Assembly: GCF_001746915.1 (NCBI RefSeq)
Contig: NZ_MJGC01000044.1
Coordinates: forward strand, 33,866-97,865
Source: Desertifilum tharense IPPAS B-1220
GTDB lineage: Bacteria; Cyanobacteriota; Cyanobacteriia; Cyanobacteriales; Desertifilaceae
DNA length: 64,000 bases
Reading direction: 5' to 3'
Positions 6,995-20,171 of this stretch are shown piece after piece (position 1 is the first letter of the stretch; each line of letters begins with the position of its first letter). A model generated the notes under the pieces. The model was not told the DNA's origin and did not search any database. It saw nothing but the letters and a program-made list of their open reading frames with translations. The translations under genes and the position numbers were made by a program.

Positions 6995-9457
6995 ATGAGC
7001 GCTGCCAACCTTGACGATCGCCAACCAGCCTCCAAAATTGTTGCGATCGCAGCATCGGCTGGGGGAATCAAAGCCATTGCGAGTGTGATTGGGGAGTTGC
7101 CAGCCGATTTCCCGGCGGCGATCGCGATCGTCCAGCATCTGTCGCGCCAAGTTCCTTCCCTGCTGCCAGAAATTTTTGCTCGCAAAACCGCTTTGAAGGT
7201 GAAACAGGCGGAAATGGGCGATTTACTGATCGCCGGACAGATTTATGTCGCCCCTCCGAATTACCACCTGATTATTAATGCCGATCGCACCCTATCGCTG
7301 ACTCAAACCGAACTTGTTCATCACGTCCGCCCTTCAGCCGAGTTGCTTTTTGAATCGGCGGCTCACAGTTATCGCGAAAATGCGATCGCGATCGTCCTAA
7401 CCGGCACCGATCGAGATGGTTCCCTCAGCGTTCAAACCATCAAGCAGATGGGCGGTATTGTCATTGCTCAATGTCCAGCGACAGCAGAATATCAGGGAAT
7501 GCCCCAATCTACCCTCGATACTGGGGCCGTTGATTTACTTTTGCCGATTGGTGAAATATCCTCTAACCTAATCAGGCTCATTGGCTCAACGCCTAAAATT
7601 CCAATGGCTATTAATGAAGAAGATCGTTTATTTGAAGCCCTTTTAGAATATTTAAGACAGGTACGCGGCTTTGATTTTACAGGCTATAAACCCTCTTCTC
7701 TGAAGCGACGCATCCGCAAACAAATGCAGGTTCGCGGTCTAGAAACTTTTGGCGATTATCTAGACTATCTCGAAGTTCATCCAGAAGAGTTTTCAGCTTT
7801 ATTCAATACGGTTTTAATTAACGTTACGGGTTTCTTTCGAGATCCAGAAGCTTGGAAATATCTCGACGCTCAGATTGTGCCGGCGATTCTGGCGCAAAAA
7901 ACTCCAGATCTGCCTATTCGCGTCTGGAGTGCTGGATGCGCTTCTGGAGAAGAAGCCTATACCCTAGCGATGTTGCTCGCAGAGCATTTAGATATCGAGC
8001 AGTTTCGCCAACGGGTCAAAATTTATGCCACCGATGTTGATGAAGAAGCCCTAGCGCAAGCTCGTCAAGCCAGCTATGAAGCAAAAGCCGTTGAAGCAAT
8101 TCCAACGGCTTTATTAGAGCGATATTTCGATGTGGTGACAGGGCGCTATGTTTTTCGGGCAGACTTGCGACGGGCTGTGATTTTTGGTCGCCACGACTTG
8201 GTTCAAGATGCTCCTATTTCTCGTTTAGATTTGTTAGTTTGCCGCAATACGTTGATGTATTTTAATGCGGAGACGCAAAGACGGATTTTGTCGCGGTTCC
8301 ATTTTGCTTTAAACGATTCAGGTGCATTGTTTCTGGGCAAGGCTGAGATGTTGTTAACCCATAGCAGCTTATTTACCCCTCTGAGTTTGCAGCATCGGAT
8401 TTTCTCACGGGTATCGCGGATTAATCCGCGCGATCGCTTGTTGGTTTTGGCCCAAACTGGAGATGAAGAAGCAGAGAATCGATTAGCCATCAATATGCAA
8501 TTGCGAGAAGCGGCTTTTAATAGCGTGCCGGTTGCTCAAATTGTCGTTGATTTCAATGGCACTTTGGTCATGGCAAACAGTTTAGCAAGGTCTTTATTTA
8601 GAATTAACCTACAAGATGTGGGCAAACCTTTACAGGATTTGGAGATTTCTTACCGTCCTGTGGAGTTGCGATCGCACATCGAAAAAGTTTACAGCGATCG
8701 CAATTCAGTCCTAATCTCAAGCGTCCACTACGCGCAGCCAGACAAACTCCCCCAGTTTCTGGATGTACAGATTACCCCGCTTCAGACCAACACTAATGGG
8801 TATATCGGCGTTAGCATCAGCTTTATTGATGTCACGGGCTATCATGAGTTACAAGCGGAGTTGCACCGCTACAACCAGGAACTCGAAACGGCAAATGAAG
8901 AATTGCAATCGAGTAACGAGGAACTTGAAACCACCAATGAAGAACTGCAATCCACCAATGAAGAGTTAGAAACCACCAACGAGGAATTGCAATCCACCAA
9001 TGAAGAATTGGAAACAATGAATGAGGAATTGCAATCCACCAACGAGGAACTTCAAACCATTAATGACGAACTGCGAATTCGGACTGTTGAGTTAAATCAA
9101 AGCAATGCGTTTTTAAATTCAATTCTTGGCAGCTTGCGGGGAGGAGTGGTGGTTATCGATCGTCAATACAATGTTTTGACGTGGAATGGAGAAGCCGAGA
9201 ACCTTTGGGGACTCCGCGCTGAGGAAGTTCAGGGTCATTCGCTGTTTAGTCTAGATATTGGCTTACCTGTAGAACATTTAGGAGAGCCGATTCGTAATTG
9301 TTTAGTTGGAAGCGAAAAATATCAAGAAGCAATTTTACAAGCCACTAACCGCCGGGGACGCGCGATTCAATGTCGAGTCAGCATTACTCCGTTAAATGGT
9401 CATGAGGAAAATCAACGACGAGGGGTCATTTTATTAATGGAAGAAATAGAAAGTTGA
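6995..9457 (+). CDS. CheB-CheR-PAS fusion signalling protein
   Basis: 820-aa cytoplasmic protein. Residues about 12-190 are a CheB methylesterase domain with the Ser21 (AIAASAGG), His48 (VQHLS) and Asp141 (TDRDGS) catalytic triad. Residues about 205-465 are a CheR methyltransferase with a SAM site (WSAGCASGEEAYTLAML). Then come a PAS-like domain (about 490-610), a long coiled coil made of NEELQSTNEELETT-type repeats (about 625-695) and a second PAS domain (about 700-815). No receiver and no kinase domain. Such fusions occur with PAS histidine kinases; one lies 630 bp downstream. Its place inside the allophycocyanin gene cluster is unusual. No chemoreceptor gene is nearby, so the methylated target is unknown. 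Confidence 0.93.
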   Translation: MSAANLDDRQPASKIVAIAASAGGIKAIASVIGELPADFPAAIAIVQHLSRQVPSLLPEIFARKTALKVKQAEMGDLLIAGQIYVAPPNYHLIINADRTLSLTQTELVHHVRPSAELLFESAAHSYRENAIAIVLTGTDRDGSLSVQTIKQMGGIVIAQCPATAEYQGMPQSTLDTGAVDLLLPIGEISSNLIRLIGSTPKIPMAINEEDRLFEALLEYLRQVRGFDFTGYKPSSLKRRIRKQMQVRGLETFGDYLDYLEVHPEEFSALFNTVLINVTGFFRDPEAWKYLDAQIVPAILAQKTPDLPIRVWSAGCASGEEAYTLAMLLAEHLDIEQFRQRVKIYATDVDEEALAQARQASYEAKAVEAIPTALLERYFDVVTGRYVFRADLRRAVIFGRHDLVQDAPISRLDLLVCRNTLMYFNAETQRRILSRFHFALNDSGALFLGKAEMLLTHSSLFTPLSLQHRIFSRVSRINPRDRLLVLAQTGDEEAENRLAINMQLREAAFNSVPVAQIVVDFNGTLVMANSLARSLFRINLQDVGKPLQDLEISYRPVELRSHIEKVYSDRNSVLISSVHYAQPDKLPQFLDVQITPLQTNTNGYIGVSISFIDVTGYHELQAELHRYNQELETANEELQSSNEELETTNEELQSTNEELETTNEELQSTNEELETMNEELQSTNEELQTINDELRIRTVELNQSNAFLNSILGSLRGGVVVIDRQYNVLTWNGEAENLWGLRAEEVQGHSLFSLDIGLPVEHLGEPIRNCLVGSEKYQEAILQATNRRGRAIQCRVSITPLNGHEENQRRGVILLMEEIES
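8878..9075 (+). repeat. in-frame tandem repeat coding the coiled coil
   Basis: Iterated 21-base units of the type GAATTGCAATCCACCAATGA alternating with GAACTTGAAACCACCAACGA-like units, translating to alternating NEELQST and NEELETT heptads. It forms the linker coiled coil of the CheB-CheR-PAS protein; copy number could vary by slippage. Confidence 0.85.
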
Positions 9458-9583
9458 ACTAAAAAGTCAAGATTTGCTCATCTCAGGATAACTTCAGCCT
9501 AGCGATAGGCGATTTCATGGGGATAAAGCTGCTACTTATGGAACGATTGCAGGCTATTGACAAGGATTATGGAGGAAAATTCG

Positions 9584-9946
9584 ATGCCGCACGAAGTTGC
9601 CAAAGAGCGCACTCAATTAGCAATGGAACATGCTCGTTTAGCCGAACGCCACGGAATGCAGCTTGTAGAGAGAGGAAAAACTTTGCAGCAATCTGCCAGT
9701 TCCCAAGCAGCGGGTCAGTTTATTGAACGCCAAGGGGAGCTGGTTCAACAGCACGCCAAAAATGCTTTTGAGCTGGCGAAAACAGCCTTTGAATCGAGCG
9801 GTGAGGCGGCAAATCAAGCCTATGAAGCGTCTGTTGAAGAACACAGCAAGGCTACGGAAGAGTATACTAAAGCGATTCGAGAATTTGCCGAGTTAGCCCA
9901 AGACCACATTGAGCAATCTCAAGCTCGGATTAAGGAGGTGAAATAA
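9584..9946 (+). CDS. small Ala/Glu/Gln-rich coiled-coil protein, unknown function
   Basis: 120-aa soluble, highly helical protein (ERTQLAMEHARLAERHGMQL... to ...EQSQARIKEVK) with no Cys or Trp and no membrane segment. I start at the ATG at 9584 because GGAGG lies 8 bases upstream; the earlier in-frame ATG (9569) overlaps that ribosome-binding site. Located between the CheB-CheR-PAS fusion and a PAS histidine kinase on the same strand, so likely an accessory or scaffold partner of that signalling pair; this is inference from position. Not recognised as a named family. Confidence 0.7.
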   Translation: MPHEVAKERTQLAMEHARLAERHGMQLVERGKTLQQSASSQAAGQFIERQGELVQQHAKNAFELAKTAFESSGEAANQAYEASVEEHSKATEEYTKAIREFAELAQDHIEQSQARIKEVK

Positions 9947-10087
9947 AAATCTCTGGATCGGGGCTTGATGAGACAAAAACTAAATTAATACATTCAATAA
10001 TAACCCCAGACCAATAGTTTTATTGGTTAACGCTTATAAAATAGCAAACAGGGTGCTTTTACTTTATAACAATCAGCTTTAAGCGTT

Positions 10088-11410
10088 ATGTACACCGAGC
10101 AATTTTCAAATCAGCTTAGAAAAGCCCAAAATCGCTTACAAAAAATGCAAAAAGAAGCTGAGAATTCTTCTCAGTTGAACGAACAGTTAGTTCAAGAAGC
10201 TTTTGGTGAATTACCAAATGTGATTGAAGAATTGCATGTTGCCATTGAAGAGTTGCATCAACAAAATGAAGAATTAGTAGAAGCTAGAATCGCAATTGAA
10301 AGGGAAAGACAGCGCTATCAAGAGCTTTTTGATTTTGCGCCCGATCCGTACTTGGTGACAACTATTCAAGGGAGAATTGTAGAGGCGAATTATAGTGCAG
10401 AAAAGCTATTTAATGTTAGACGAAAAAACTTGTGCGGCAAGCCTTTGAGTATATTTATTGATCGGGAAGGTCATCATGATTTTTACCTGAAGCTGGTTAA
10501 ATTGAAAAGCTCGCCTTCAGAGGCTGATGCAGGGAATCGCCAAGTGGTTTTACAAGATTGGGAAACGATAATTAAGCCTCGAAATCAATCGTCATTTCCT
10601 GCAACAATTTCTGTATCTAGTATTTATGATAGTCAAAAGCAATTATTAGGTTGGCGTTGGTTGATTCGGGATATTACCCAACGCAAGCAGGCTGAAGCAA
10701 CCAACAGAATGTTACAAGAAGCCCGTGAAGTGAATAGTTTAAAATCGCGCATTCTCCGAACGGTGTCTCATGAATTTCGCACGCCGATGAATGTGATTTA
10801 TATTTCCATTCAGCTATTGGAACGCTACAGCAATATCCAAAATGAGTCCACGAATAAGTTATTCTTGAAAATGCGAAAAGCCATCGATCATATGGTGAAT
10901 TTGCTAGAAGATATTATGACTTTTAGTCAAGCAGAAGCGGGTAAGTTGGAATGCAACCCTTCGATGATTGAAGTTGTCCCGTTCTGTCAAAATTTGATTG
11001 ATGAAATGAGCCTGGATAATAGTACCAAGAAGATTGTCCTGGTCGAGAAAAATCAACTAGCAACTGGCTACTGGGATGCCAAGCTTTTAAGACAAATTCT
11101 CGGTAATTTACTTTCAAATGCTCTGAAGTATTCGCCGCTGCATAGCGAAATTATTTTAGAGCTAGAGAGACAGGGCGATCGCGCGCTGTTCCATATTCAA
11201 GATTGCGGGATCGGCATTCCCCCAGAAGATGGCGATCGCCTTTTTGAGGTCTTCTACCGGGCGGGTAACGTCGGCACCATTCCCGGTACGGGTTTGGGAC
11301 TCTCCATCGTCCAAAAAGCGATCGAGTTACAAGGAGGCGCGATCGCCTTTAGCAGCGAAGTGGGAGTAGGAACCACCTTCAGCGTCAGTTTACCGTTAAG
11401 AAGCCGCTAA
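10088..11410 (+). CDS. PAS-domain sensor histidine kinase
   Basis: 440-aa cytoplasmic kinase. N-terminal coiled coil (residues about 10-80, including IEELHVAIEELHQQNEELVEA), a PAS domain (about 78-200: FAPDPYLVTTIQGRIVEANYSAEKLF), a HisKA domain with phospho-acceptor His228 (VSHEFRTPMNVI) and an HATPase domain with N box (LGNLLSNALKYS), G1 (DCGIGIP) and G2 (GTGLGLSIV). No transmembrane segment and no neighbouring response regulator. The coiled coil resembles that of the CheB-CheR-PAS protein, consistent with heteromeric pairing. A terminator-like hairpin follows. Confidence 0.93.
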   Translation: MYTEQFSNQLRKAQNRLQKMQKEAENSSQLNEQLVQEAFGELPNVIEELHVAIEELHQQNEELVEARIAIERERQRYQELFDFAPDPYLVTTIQGRIVEANYSAEKLFNVRRKNLCGKPLSIFIDREGHHDFYLKLVKLKSSPSEADAGNRQVVLQDWETIIKPRNQSSFPATISVSSIYDSQKQLLGWRWLIRDITQRKQAEATNRMLQEAREVNSLKSRILRTVSHEFRTPMNVIYISIQLLERYSNIQNESTNKLFLKMRKAIDHMVNLLEDIMTFSQAEAGKLECNPSMIEVVPFCQNLIDEMSLDNSTKKIVLVEKNQLATGYWDAKLLRQILGNLLSNALKYSPLHSEIILELERQGDRALFHIQDCGIGIPPEDGDRLFEVFYRAGNVGTIPGTGLGLSIVQKAIELQGGAIAFSSEVGVGTTFSVSLPLRSR

Positions 11411-11444
11411 AAAAACCCCCAATCCGCTCAGGATCGGGGGGGGT
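11411..11444 (-). terminator. terminator for apcE (also blocks the convergent kinase gene)
   Basis: AACCCCCAATCC / GGATCGGGGGGGTT pair around a GCTCA loop with a small bulge. On the minus strand the stem is followed by a run of seven T residues, so it fits a Rho-independent terminator 30 bases after apcE. It lies directly after the stop of the plus-strand histidine kinase and may serve both. Confidence 0.75.
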
Positions 11445-11473
11445 TCAAGGCTTTCTAATCGCCAATCAACCGC

Positions 11474-15371
<3,898 letters not shown>

Positions 15372-16571
15372 ATGTCAGATTCTCAAGCGATTAGCCAAGC
15401 AGTTGCCAAACTCTACGATACCTATCCCTTCCCGCCGGAACCGCTACTCGATGAACCCCCACCGGGTTATAACTGGCGCTGGAATTGGCTAGCCGCCTAT
15501 AATTTCTGCACGGGACAAAAGCCGCAACGCCAAGACGTTCGCATTCTAGACGCCGGATGCGGTACGGGCGTTGGGACGGAGTATTTGGTACACCTCAACC
15601 CCCAAGCGTCAGTGGTGGGAATTGACTTGAGTGCGGGGGCGCTGGAGGTGGCAAAGGAGCGCTGTCAGCGTTCGGGGGCTAACCGGGTAGAATTTCATCA
15701 CCTCAGCTTGTACGATGTGGGACAAATTCCAGGGGAGTTTGATTTAATTAATTGCGTGGGCGTGCTGCATCACTTGCCTGACCCCATTCGCGGCATTCAA
15801 TCCTTAGCCCCGAAGTTAGCCCCAGGTGGGTTAATGCATATCTTTGTGTATGCGGAGTTGGGACGCTGGGAAATTCAACTGATGCAGAAGGCGATCGCGC
15901 TTTTGCAGCAACCAGGCGACTATCGCGATGGCGTTCAGGTAGGACGGGAAATCTTCTCCTCTTTACCAGAAAATAACCGTCTTGTCAAGCGAGAACAAGA
16001 TCGCTGGTCAATGGAAAATCAGCGGGATGCGTGTTTCGCAGATATGTACGTGCATCCCCAGGAAATTGACTACAACATTGACACCCTATTTGAGTTAATT
16101 GACGCCTCTGGCTTAGAATTTGTCGGCTTCTCTAACCCGCGTAACTGGCAAATTGAGCGACTTTTGGGCAAAAATCCCGATTTGGTAGAACGGGCGAAAC
16201 ATTTGAGCGATCGCCAATTGTACCGCCTCATCGAACTCCTAGACCCAGAAAACGTCACCCACTACGAATTCTTCCTCACCCGTCCCCCCCTCCCCAAAGC
16301 CGACTGGTCTTCCGAGGAAGCCTTACTCAGCGCCATCCCAGAAATCAATCCCTGTATCGACGGTTGGCCAAGTCGCTGCTTATTCAACTACGACTACCAA
16401 CTGATTAACCTCTCAGAGTCCGAGTTTAACTTCCTCCAAGCCTGCGACGGTCAAAAAAATATCCAAGAGATTCTGGCGATCGCTCCTTTAGAGTTTAGCG
16501 ATATCCGCAAGCTAATTGAACAACAACTCATCCTACTGAGTTCCGAGTTCCGAGTTCCGAGTTCCGAGTGA
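15372..16571 (+). CDS. class I SAM-dependent methyltransferase with C-terminal helical/winged domain
   Basis: 399-aa protein. The SAM fold is clear: ILDAGCGTGVGTEYL (motif I), VVGIDLS (motif II) and the INCVGVLHHLPDP segment. The N-terminus has a YDTYPFPPEPLL motif that recurs, diverged, in the truncated methyltransferase at 62684. The last 70 residues (LFNYDYQLINLSESEFNFLQ...) look like a small winged-helix module. The final ten residues are encoded by a GAGTTCC heptamer repeat that runs into the gene, so the natural C-terminus has been extended by repeat expansion. ATG at 15372 chosen over the TTG at 15363. Substrate unknown. Confidence 0.85.
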   Translation: MSDSQAISQAVAKLYDTYPFPPEPLLDEPPPGYNWRWNWLAAYNFCTGQKPQRQDVRILDAGCGTGVGTEYLVHLNPQASVVGIDLSAGALEVAKERCQRSGANRVEFHHLSLYDVGQIPGEFDLINCVGVLHHLPDPIRGIQSLAPKLAPGGLMHIFVYAELGRWEIQLMQKAIALLQQPGDYRDGVQVGREIFSSLPENNRLVKREQDRWSMENQRDACFADMYVHPQEIDYNIDTLFELIDASGLEFVGFSNPRNWQIERLLGKNPDLVERAKHLSDRQLYRLIELLDPENVTHYEFFLTRPPLPKADWSSEEALLSAIPEINPCIDGWPSRCLFNYDYQLINLSESEFNFLQACDGQKNIQEILAIAPLEFSDIRKLIEQQLILLSSEFRVPSSE

Positions 16572-16803
16572 AGAAGAGGGTGGGGGGAAGTGAGTGCTGA
16601 GTGCTGAGTGCTGAGTGTAAAGTGCTGAATGCTGAGTGAGAAGTAGTTGCGCGGTTCTTGGTGCGTAGCGATTTTTCCTGTGTCTTCTTCCCCAACCCCC
16701 AACTCCTAACTCCTAATTCCCTTCTTCCCCCAACCCCCAACTCCTAATTCCTAATTCCCTTCTTCCCCAACCCCCAACTCCTAACTCCCAATTCCCTTCT
16801 TCT
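16537..16803. repeat. STRR-like heptamer repeat island 2
   Basis: Composite island between the methyltransferase and the cyclase gene: GAGTTCC iterations (16537-16569, coding), then TGCTGAGTGCTGAG iterations (about 16592-16640), a unique core (GCGCGGTTCTTGGTGCGTAG region) and a right arm of CCCCAACCCCCAACTCCTAA-type units to 16800. Reading frames through it are artefacts. Confidence 0.85.
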
Positions 16804-18093
16804 TCAGCCCTTTTTCCCAACTAACAGATAAGTTAACATCGCGCCTTTGCCTTTAATTTGAATTGCCCCTCGCGACTCGAAGATATATTTAGACTTAAGG
16901 CGATTATAGGTGGCTTCTGTCACTTGGATGCGGCCTGCAATGCCTTGAGACTCCATGCGGCTGGCCATATTGACAGTATCGCCCCATAGATCGTAGATGA
17001 ATTTTTTAATTCCAATCACGCCTGCAATCACCGGCCCTGTGGCAATGCCGATCCGAATGCGAAAATCTTGTTGCATCTGGGCGTTAAACTCATCTAAGGA
17101 GGCTTGCATATCTAAAGCCATACTCGCGATCGCATCGGCATGATCGCTCTTGGGTTCTGGCAACCCTGACACAACCATGTAAGCATCGCCAATGGTTTTA
17201 ATCTTCTCAAGCTGGTGTTGCTCGGCTAATTGGTCAAAACGCGAGAAAATTTGATTGAGCAATTGCACCAACTCCGGCGGCGAGATGCGATCGCTTAAAG
17301 CTGTAAAACCCACAATATCAGCAAACAGCACCGACACTTCTGCAAAACTATCGGCAATGGTGGTTGGTTCGTATTTCAGGCGTTCGGCAATCGAAGACGG
17401 TAGAATATTCAGCAGCAATTGTTCCGAGCGCTGCTGTTCGGCAGCCAGTTTATCGTAAGCTTGCTCTAACTGGCGACGGGCTTTAAATTCGGCTTGTTGA
17501 ACCCGTTCGTAAAGATACACTGACAGGTTGCAAATCGTAAAAATCCAAAGCAAATAAAGGGTTAAAACGGCCGGAGTCAGCCAAACCGCAGACATTTGAA
17601 TGGGAAACCCGCGTACTAGGCTTAACCCCACAAAATAGCCAACCAAACCCAACTGAGAAATCAGATGTAACGACCAACAAACCGGAACTAGGGTGGCTTG
17701 ACCAAATAATGCCAGCGGCCAGACAATTAAATCGGGTTCTAATGCCTGGGTTAACACAGCCCGAACGTGCAGGGGAATCAACATTACCGACCAAGAAAAG
17801 CCGAGCAAGATTAAACCCGGTCGTCGATGCCCCAGACGAGAGTGCATGAGCAGCAGGCATAACGCTAAACTGAATTCTACTGCAATTTGCGATCGCAGCC
17901 AGGTGACTTGAAACGCCTCCCGATTAAAAATCAGATTGCTCAGTTCTAAGAGCGTAAAGGTTAAGAACGAGATTAAAGCCAGCCATAACCCCAGTTTCAA
18001 GCGACTTCGCATAAAGTTGCGCCGCCAGCTAGCATAGTCTACTGTTGCAGATTGGGGTTGAATGTGGAAAACAGAGGCGATCGCGCGATGCAT
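16804..18093 (-). CDS. membrane-anchored class III adenylate cyclase
   Basis: 429-aa protein making cyclic AMP. The N-terminal half has about six hydrophobic helices; a short coiled linker (ARRQLEQAYDKLAAEQQRSE) leads to the cyclase-associated LLNILPSSIAERL stretch and the catalytic domain. Metal-binding Asp residues lie in LFADIVGFTALSD and KTIGDAYM; the Lys of KTIGD and the Asp of DLWGDTVNMASRM form the Lys/Asp pair that in the family selects ATP over GTP. The ATG at 18093 has a GGGAG site 6 bases upstream and is preferred over the GTG at 18129. Homologues feed SyCRP1-type regulators, and a matching site occurs at 50639 in this window. Confidence 0.93.
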   Translation of the reverse strand: MHRAIASVFHIQPQSATVDYASWRRNFMRSRLKLGLWLALISFLTFTLLELSNLIFNREAFQVTWLRSQIAVEFSLALCLLLMHSRLGHRRPGLILLGFSWSVMLIPLHVRAVLTQALEPDLIVWPLALFGQATLVPVCWSLHLISQLGLVGYFVGLSLVRGFPIQMSAVWLTPAVLTLYLLWIFTICNLSVYLYERVQQAEFKARRQLEQAYDKLAAEQQRSEQLLLNILPSSIAERLKYEPTTIADSFAEVSVLFADIVGFTALSDRISPPELVQLLNQIFSRFDQLAEQHQLEKIKTIGDAYMVVSGLPEPKSDHADAIASMALDMQASLDEFNAQMQQDFRIRIGIATGPVIAGVIGIKKFIYDLWGDTVNMASRMESQGIAGRIQVTEATYNRLKSKYIFESRGAIQIKGKGAMLTYLLVGKKG

Positions 18094-18285
18094 TTTAGCT
18101 CCCAGTCTCACTTTTTTCACCGATCGCACCCAATGGCTCCTTTCAAACCAATGATGAAGGGTTACACCCCAGTTTTAACCCGATCTGGGCCCTCTGGCTA
18201 GAAATTTTCTCCCAAACTTGATAGCCCTAGCCATTCGCGGCACAATAAAAAGCAGGTTCATCATTGGGTGGGTTTTGAGTCTTTT

Positions 18286-19524
18286 ATGGCAAGGTTTCCC
18301 AAAGTTCAATCTGAATATACGGCAGATGTCGCAATTGTGGGGGCAGGTATTGTGGGGGCGACACTCGCTTGCGCGCTTAAAGATTCAGGCTTGCAGGTGG
18401 TATTAATTGAAGCACAACCCCAAGAACAAGCGATCGCCAAACGTCAAGCCTATGCCCTCTCCTTAATGTCCGGGCGCATCTTCCAAGGGTTGGGACTCTG
18501 GGAAACCATCCTCCCGCAAATCAACACCTTTAAGCAAATTCGCCTCTCTGATGCCGACTATTCCCGCTTTGTGCGCTTCTCCCTAGAGGATTTGGGCACC
18601 GACGCCCTGGGATATGTTGGGGAACATCGGGTGCTGCTGTCGGCGCTGTACGAGGCGTTAGAGGGCTGTTCTCACGTCACTTGGCTCTGTCCGGCTCAGG
18701 TGGAAACCGTGGACTATGGCGAAAGCGGGGCAAGCCTTCAGTTAAGCTTAGAGGCACCGGGCGGATCTCGTTCCGTCACGGTTCAATCTCGCCTGGTGGT
18801 GGCCGCCGATGGATCGCGATCGCGCGTACGCGAGTTAGCGGGCATTAAAACCCACGGCTGGAAATACTGGCAATCTTGCGTTGCAACCACCATACGCCCC
18901 GAAGATCCCCACCCCGATACGGCTTACGAACGCTTCTGGCCGAGCGGCCCGATGGGCGTTCTTCCCTTACCGGGCAATCGCTATCAGGTGGTCTGGACGG
19001 CTCCCCACGCGGAGGCGAAGGCGTTGCAAAATTTAGAGGAAAAAGCCTTTTTAGCCCTATTAGAGGAGCGTACAGGCGGGCTATTGGGACGTTTAGAACT
19101 CGATGCCCCCCGCGCCGTGTTTCCCGTCCAGTTAATGCAGAGCGATCGCTATGTCCTCCCCCATTTAGCCCTGGTTGGGGATGCGGCCCATTGCTGTCAC
19201 CCCGTCGGCGGTCAAGGGTTGAATATGGGTATTCGCGATGCCGCAGTTTTGGCGCAAACGCTCGCCCAGGCGCAACAACAGGGCGAAGAGATTGGCGCGC
19301 TTGATGTCCTTGGGCGCTATGAACGGTGGCGCAAGCGGGAAAACCTCGCCATTTTGGGCTTTACAGATTTCCTAGACCGCACCTTTTCTAATACATTTGT
19401 GCCGGTGGTGGCGATCCGCCGCAGCGGGTTGTGGATGCTCCATACCCTCCAAGGCGCGCGCTATCTGGCTTTGCGGTTAATGACGGGTTTATTTGGTCGT
19501 TCGCCGAATCTGGCGCAACCATGA
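18286..19524 (+). CDS. UbiH/Coq6-family FAD-dependent hydroxylase
   Basis: 412-aa flavin monooxygenase of the group that hydroxylates the ring of ubiquinone or related quinones. N-terminal dinucleotide fold VAIVGAGIVGATLACAL, a DG motif (VVAADGSRSRVRELAGI) and the second FAD motif LVGDAAHCCHPVGGQGLNMG are all intact. Cyanobacteria make plastoquinone, not ubiquinone, so the true substrate is uncertain. ATG at 18286 is chosen over GTG at 18268. Its stop overlaps the start of the KDPG aldolase gene (ATGA), showing translational coupling. Confidence 0.9.
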   Translation: MARFPKVQSEYTADVAIVGAGIVGATLACALKDSGLQVVLIEAQPQEQAIAKRQAYALSLMSGRIFQGLGLWETILPQINTFKQIRLSDADYSRFVRFSLEDLGTDALGYVGEHRVLLSALYEALEGCSHVTWLCPAQVETVDYGESGASLQLSLEAPGGSRSVTVQSRLVVAADGSRSRVRELAGIKTHGWKYWQSCVATTIRPEDPHPDTAYERFWPSGPMGVLPLPGNRYQVVWTAPHAEAKALQNLEEKAFLALLEERTGGLLGRLELDAPRAVFPVQLMQSDRYVLPHLALVGDAAHCCHPVGGQGLNMGIRDAAVLAQTLAQAQQQGEEIGALDVLGRYERWRKRENLAILGFTDFLDRTFSNTFVPVVAIRRSGLWMLHTLQGARYLALRLMTGLFGRSPNLAQP

Positions 19525-20171
19525 GCGAGGCTTGGTTTAACAGTCTGCAACAGCAAAAAGCGATCGCCGTGATTCGCTCCCCCTCTCTAGAATTGGGTCT
19601 AGAAATGGCGAAAGCGGTAGCCGCCGGGGGGATGCAGTTGATTGAAATTACCTGGAATAGCACCCAACCCGCGCAACTGGTGAGCAAATTGCGATCGCAA
19701 CTCCCCCACTGTTGGATCGGTGCAGGAACCTTACTCACCTCAGCCGACTTGCAAGCGGCGGTTGAGGCGGGCGCGCAATTCCTGTTTACCCCCCACACCG
19801 ATCCCACCTTAATTCAAGCAGCCGTCAGCGCCCAAATTCCCATCATTCCGGGTGCCTTAACCCCCACGGAAATTGTCACCGCTTGGCAAGCCGGAGCCAG
19901 TTGCGTCAAGGTGTTTCCCATTCAAGCCGTTGGCGGCATCCAGTATATCAAGGCACTCAGAGGGCCGTTAGGGCAAATTCCCTTAATTCCCACAGGGGGG
20001 GTAACAATTAGCAATGCACCGCAGTTGATCGCGGCTGGAGCTACTGCTGTGGGCTTATCTAGCGATCTGTTTCCTCCAAGCTCAGTTAAACAGCAAGACT
20101 GGAGCGCGATCGCGCAATTAGCCAGTACCTTACTCCAGACGCTTAACCTAGACGCCCAAACTGAGGCTTAG
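19521..20171 (+). CDS. eda: KDPG aldolase (2-dehydro-3-deoxyphosphogluconate aldolase)
   Basis: 216-aa class I aldolase of the Entner-Doudoroff pathway, cleaving KDPG to pyruvate and glyceraldehyde 3-phosphate; family members may also act on 4-hydroxy-2-oxoglutarate. Schiff-base Lys130 lies in SCVKVFPIQAVGG and the catalytic Glu42 in QLIEITWN. The ATG overlaps the stop codon of the upstream hydroxylase gene by 4 bases. No edd (KDPG dehydratase) is nearby. Confidence 0.93.
   Translation: MSEAWFNSLQQQKAIAVIRSPSLELGLEMAKAVAAGGMQLIEITWNSTQPAQLVSKLRSQLPHCWIGAGTLLTSADLQAAVEAGAQFLFTPHTDPTLIQAAVSAQIPIIPGALTPTEIVTAWQAGASCVKVFPIQAVGGIQYIKALRGPLGQIPLIPTGGVTISNAPQLIAAGATAVGLSSDLFPPSSVKQQDWSAIAQLASTLLQTLNLDAQTEA

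Noticed and set aside
8832..9017. Trp-rich minus-strand frame
   Set aside because: Shadow of the coiled-coil repeat in the CheB-CheR-PAS gene.
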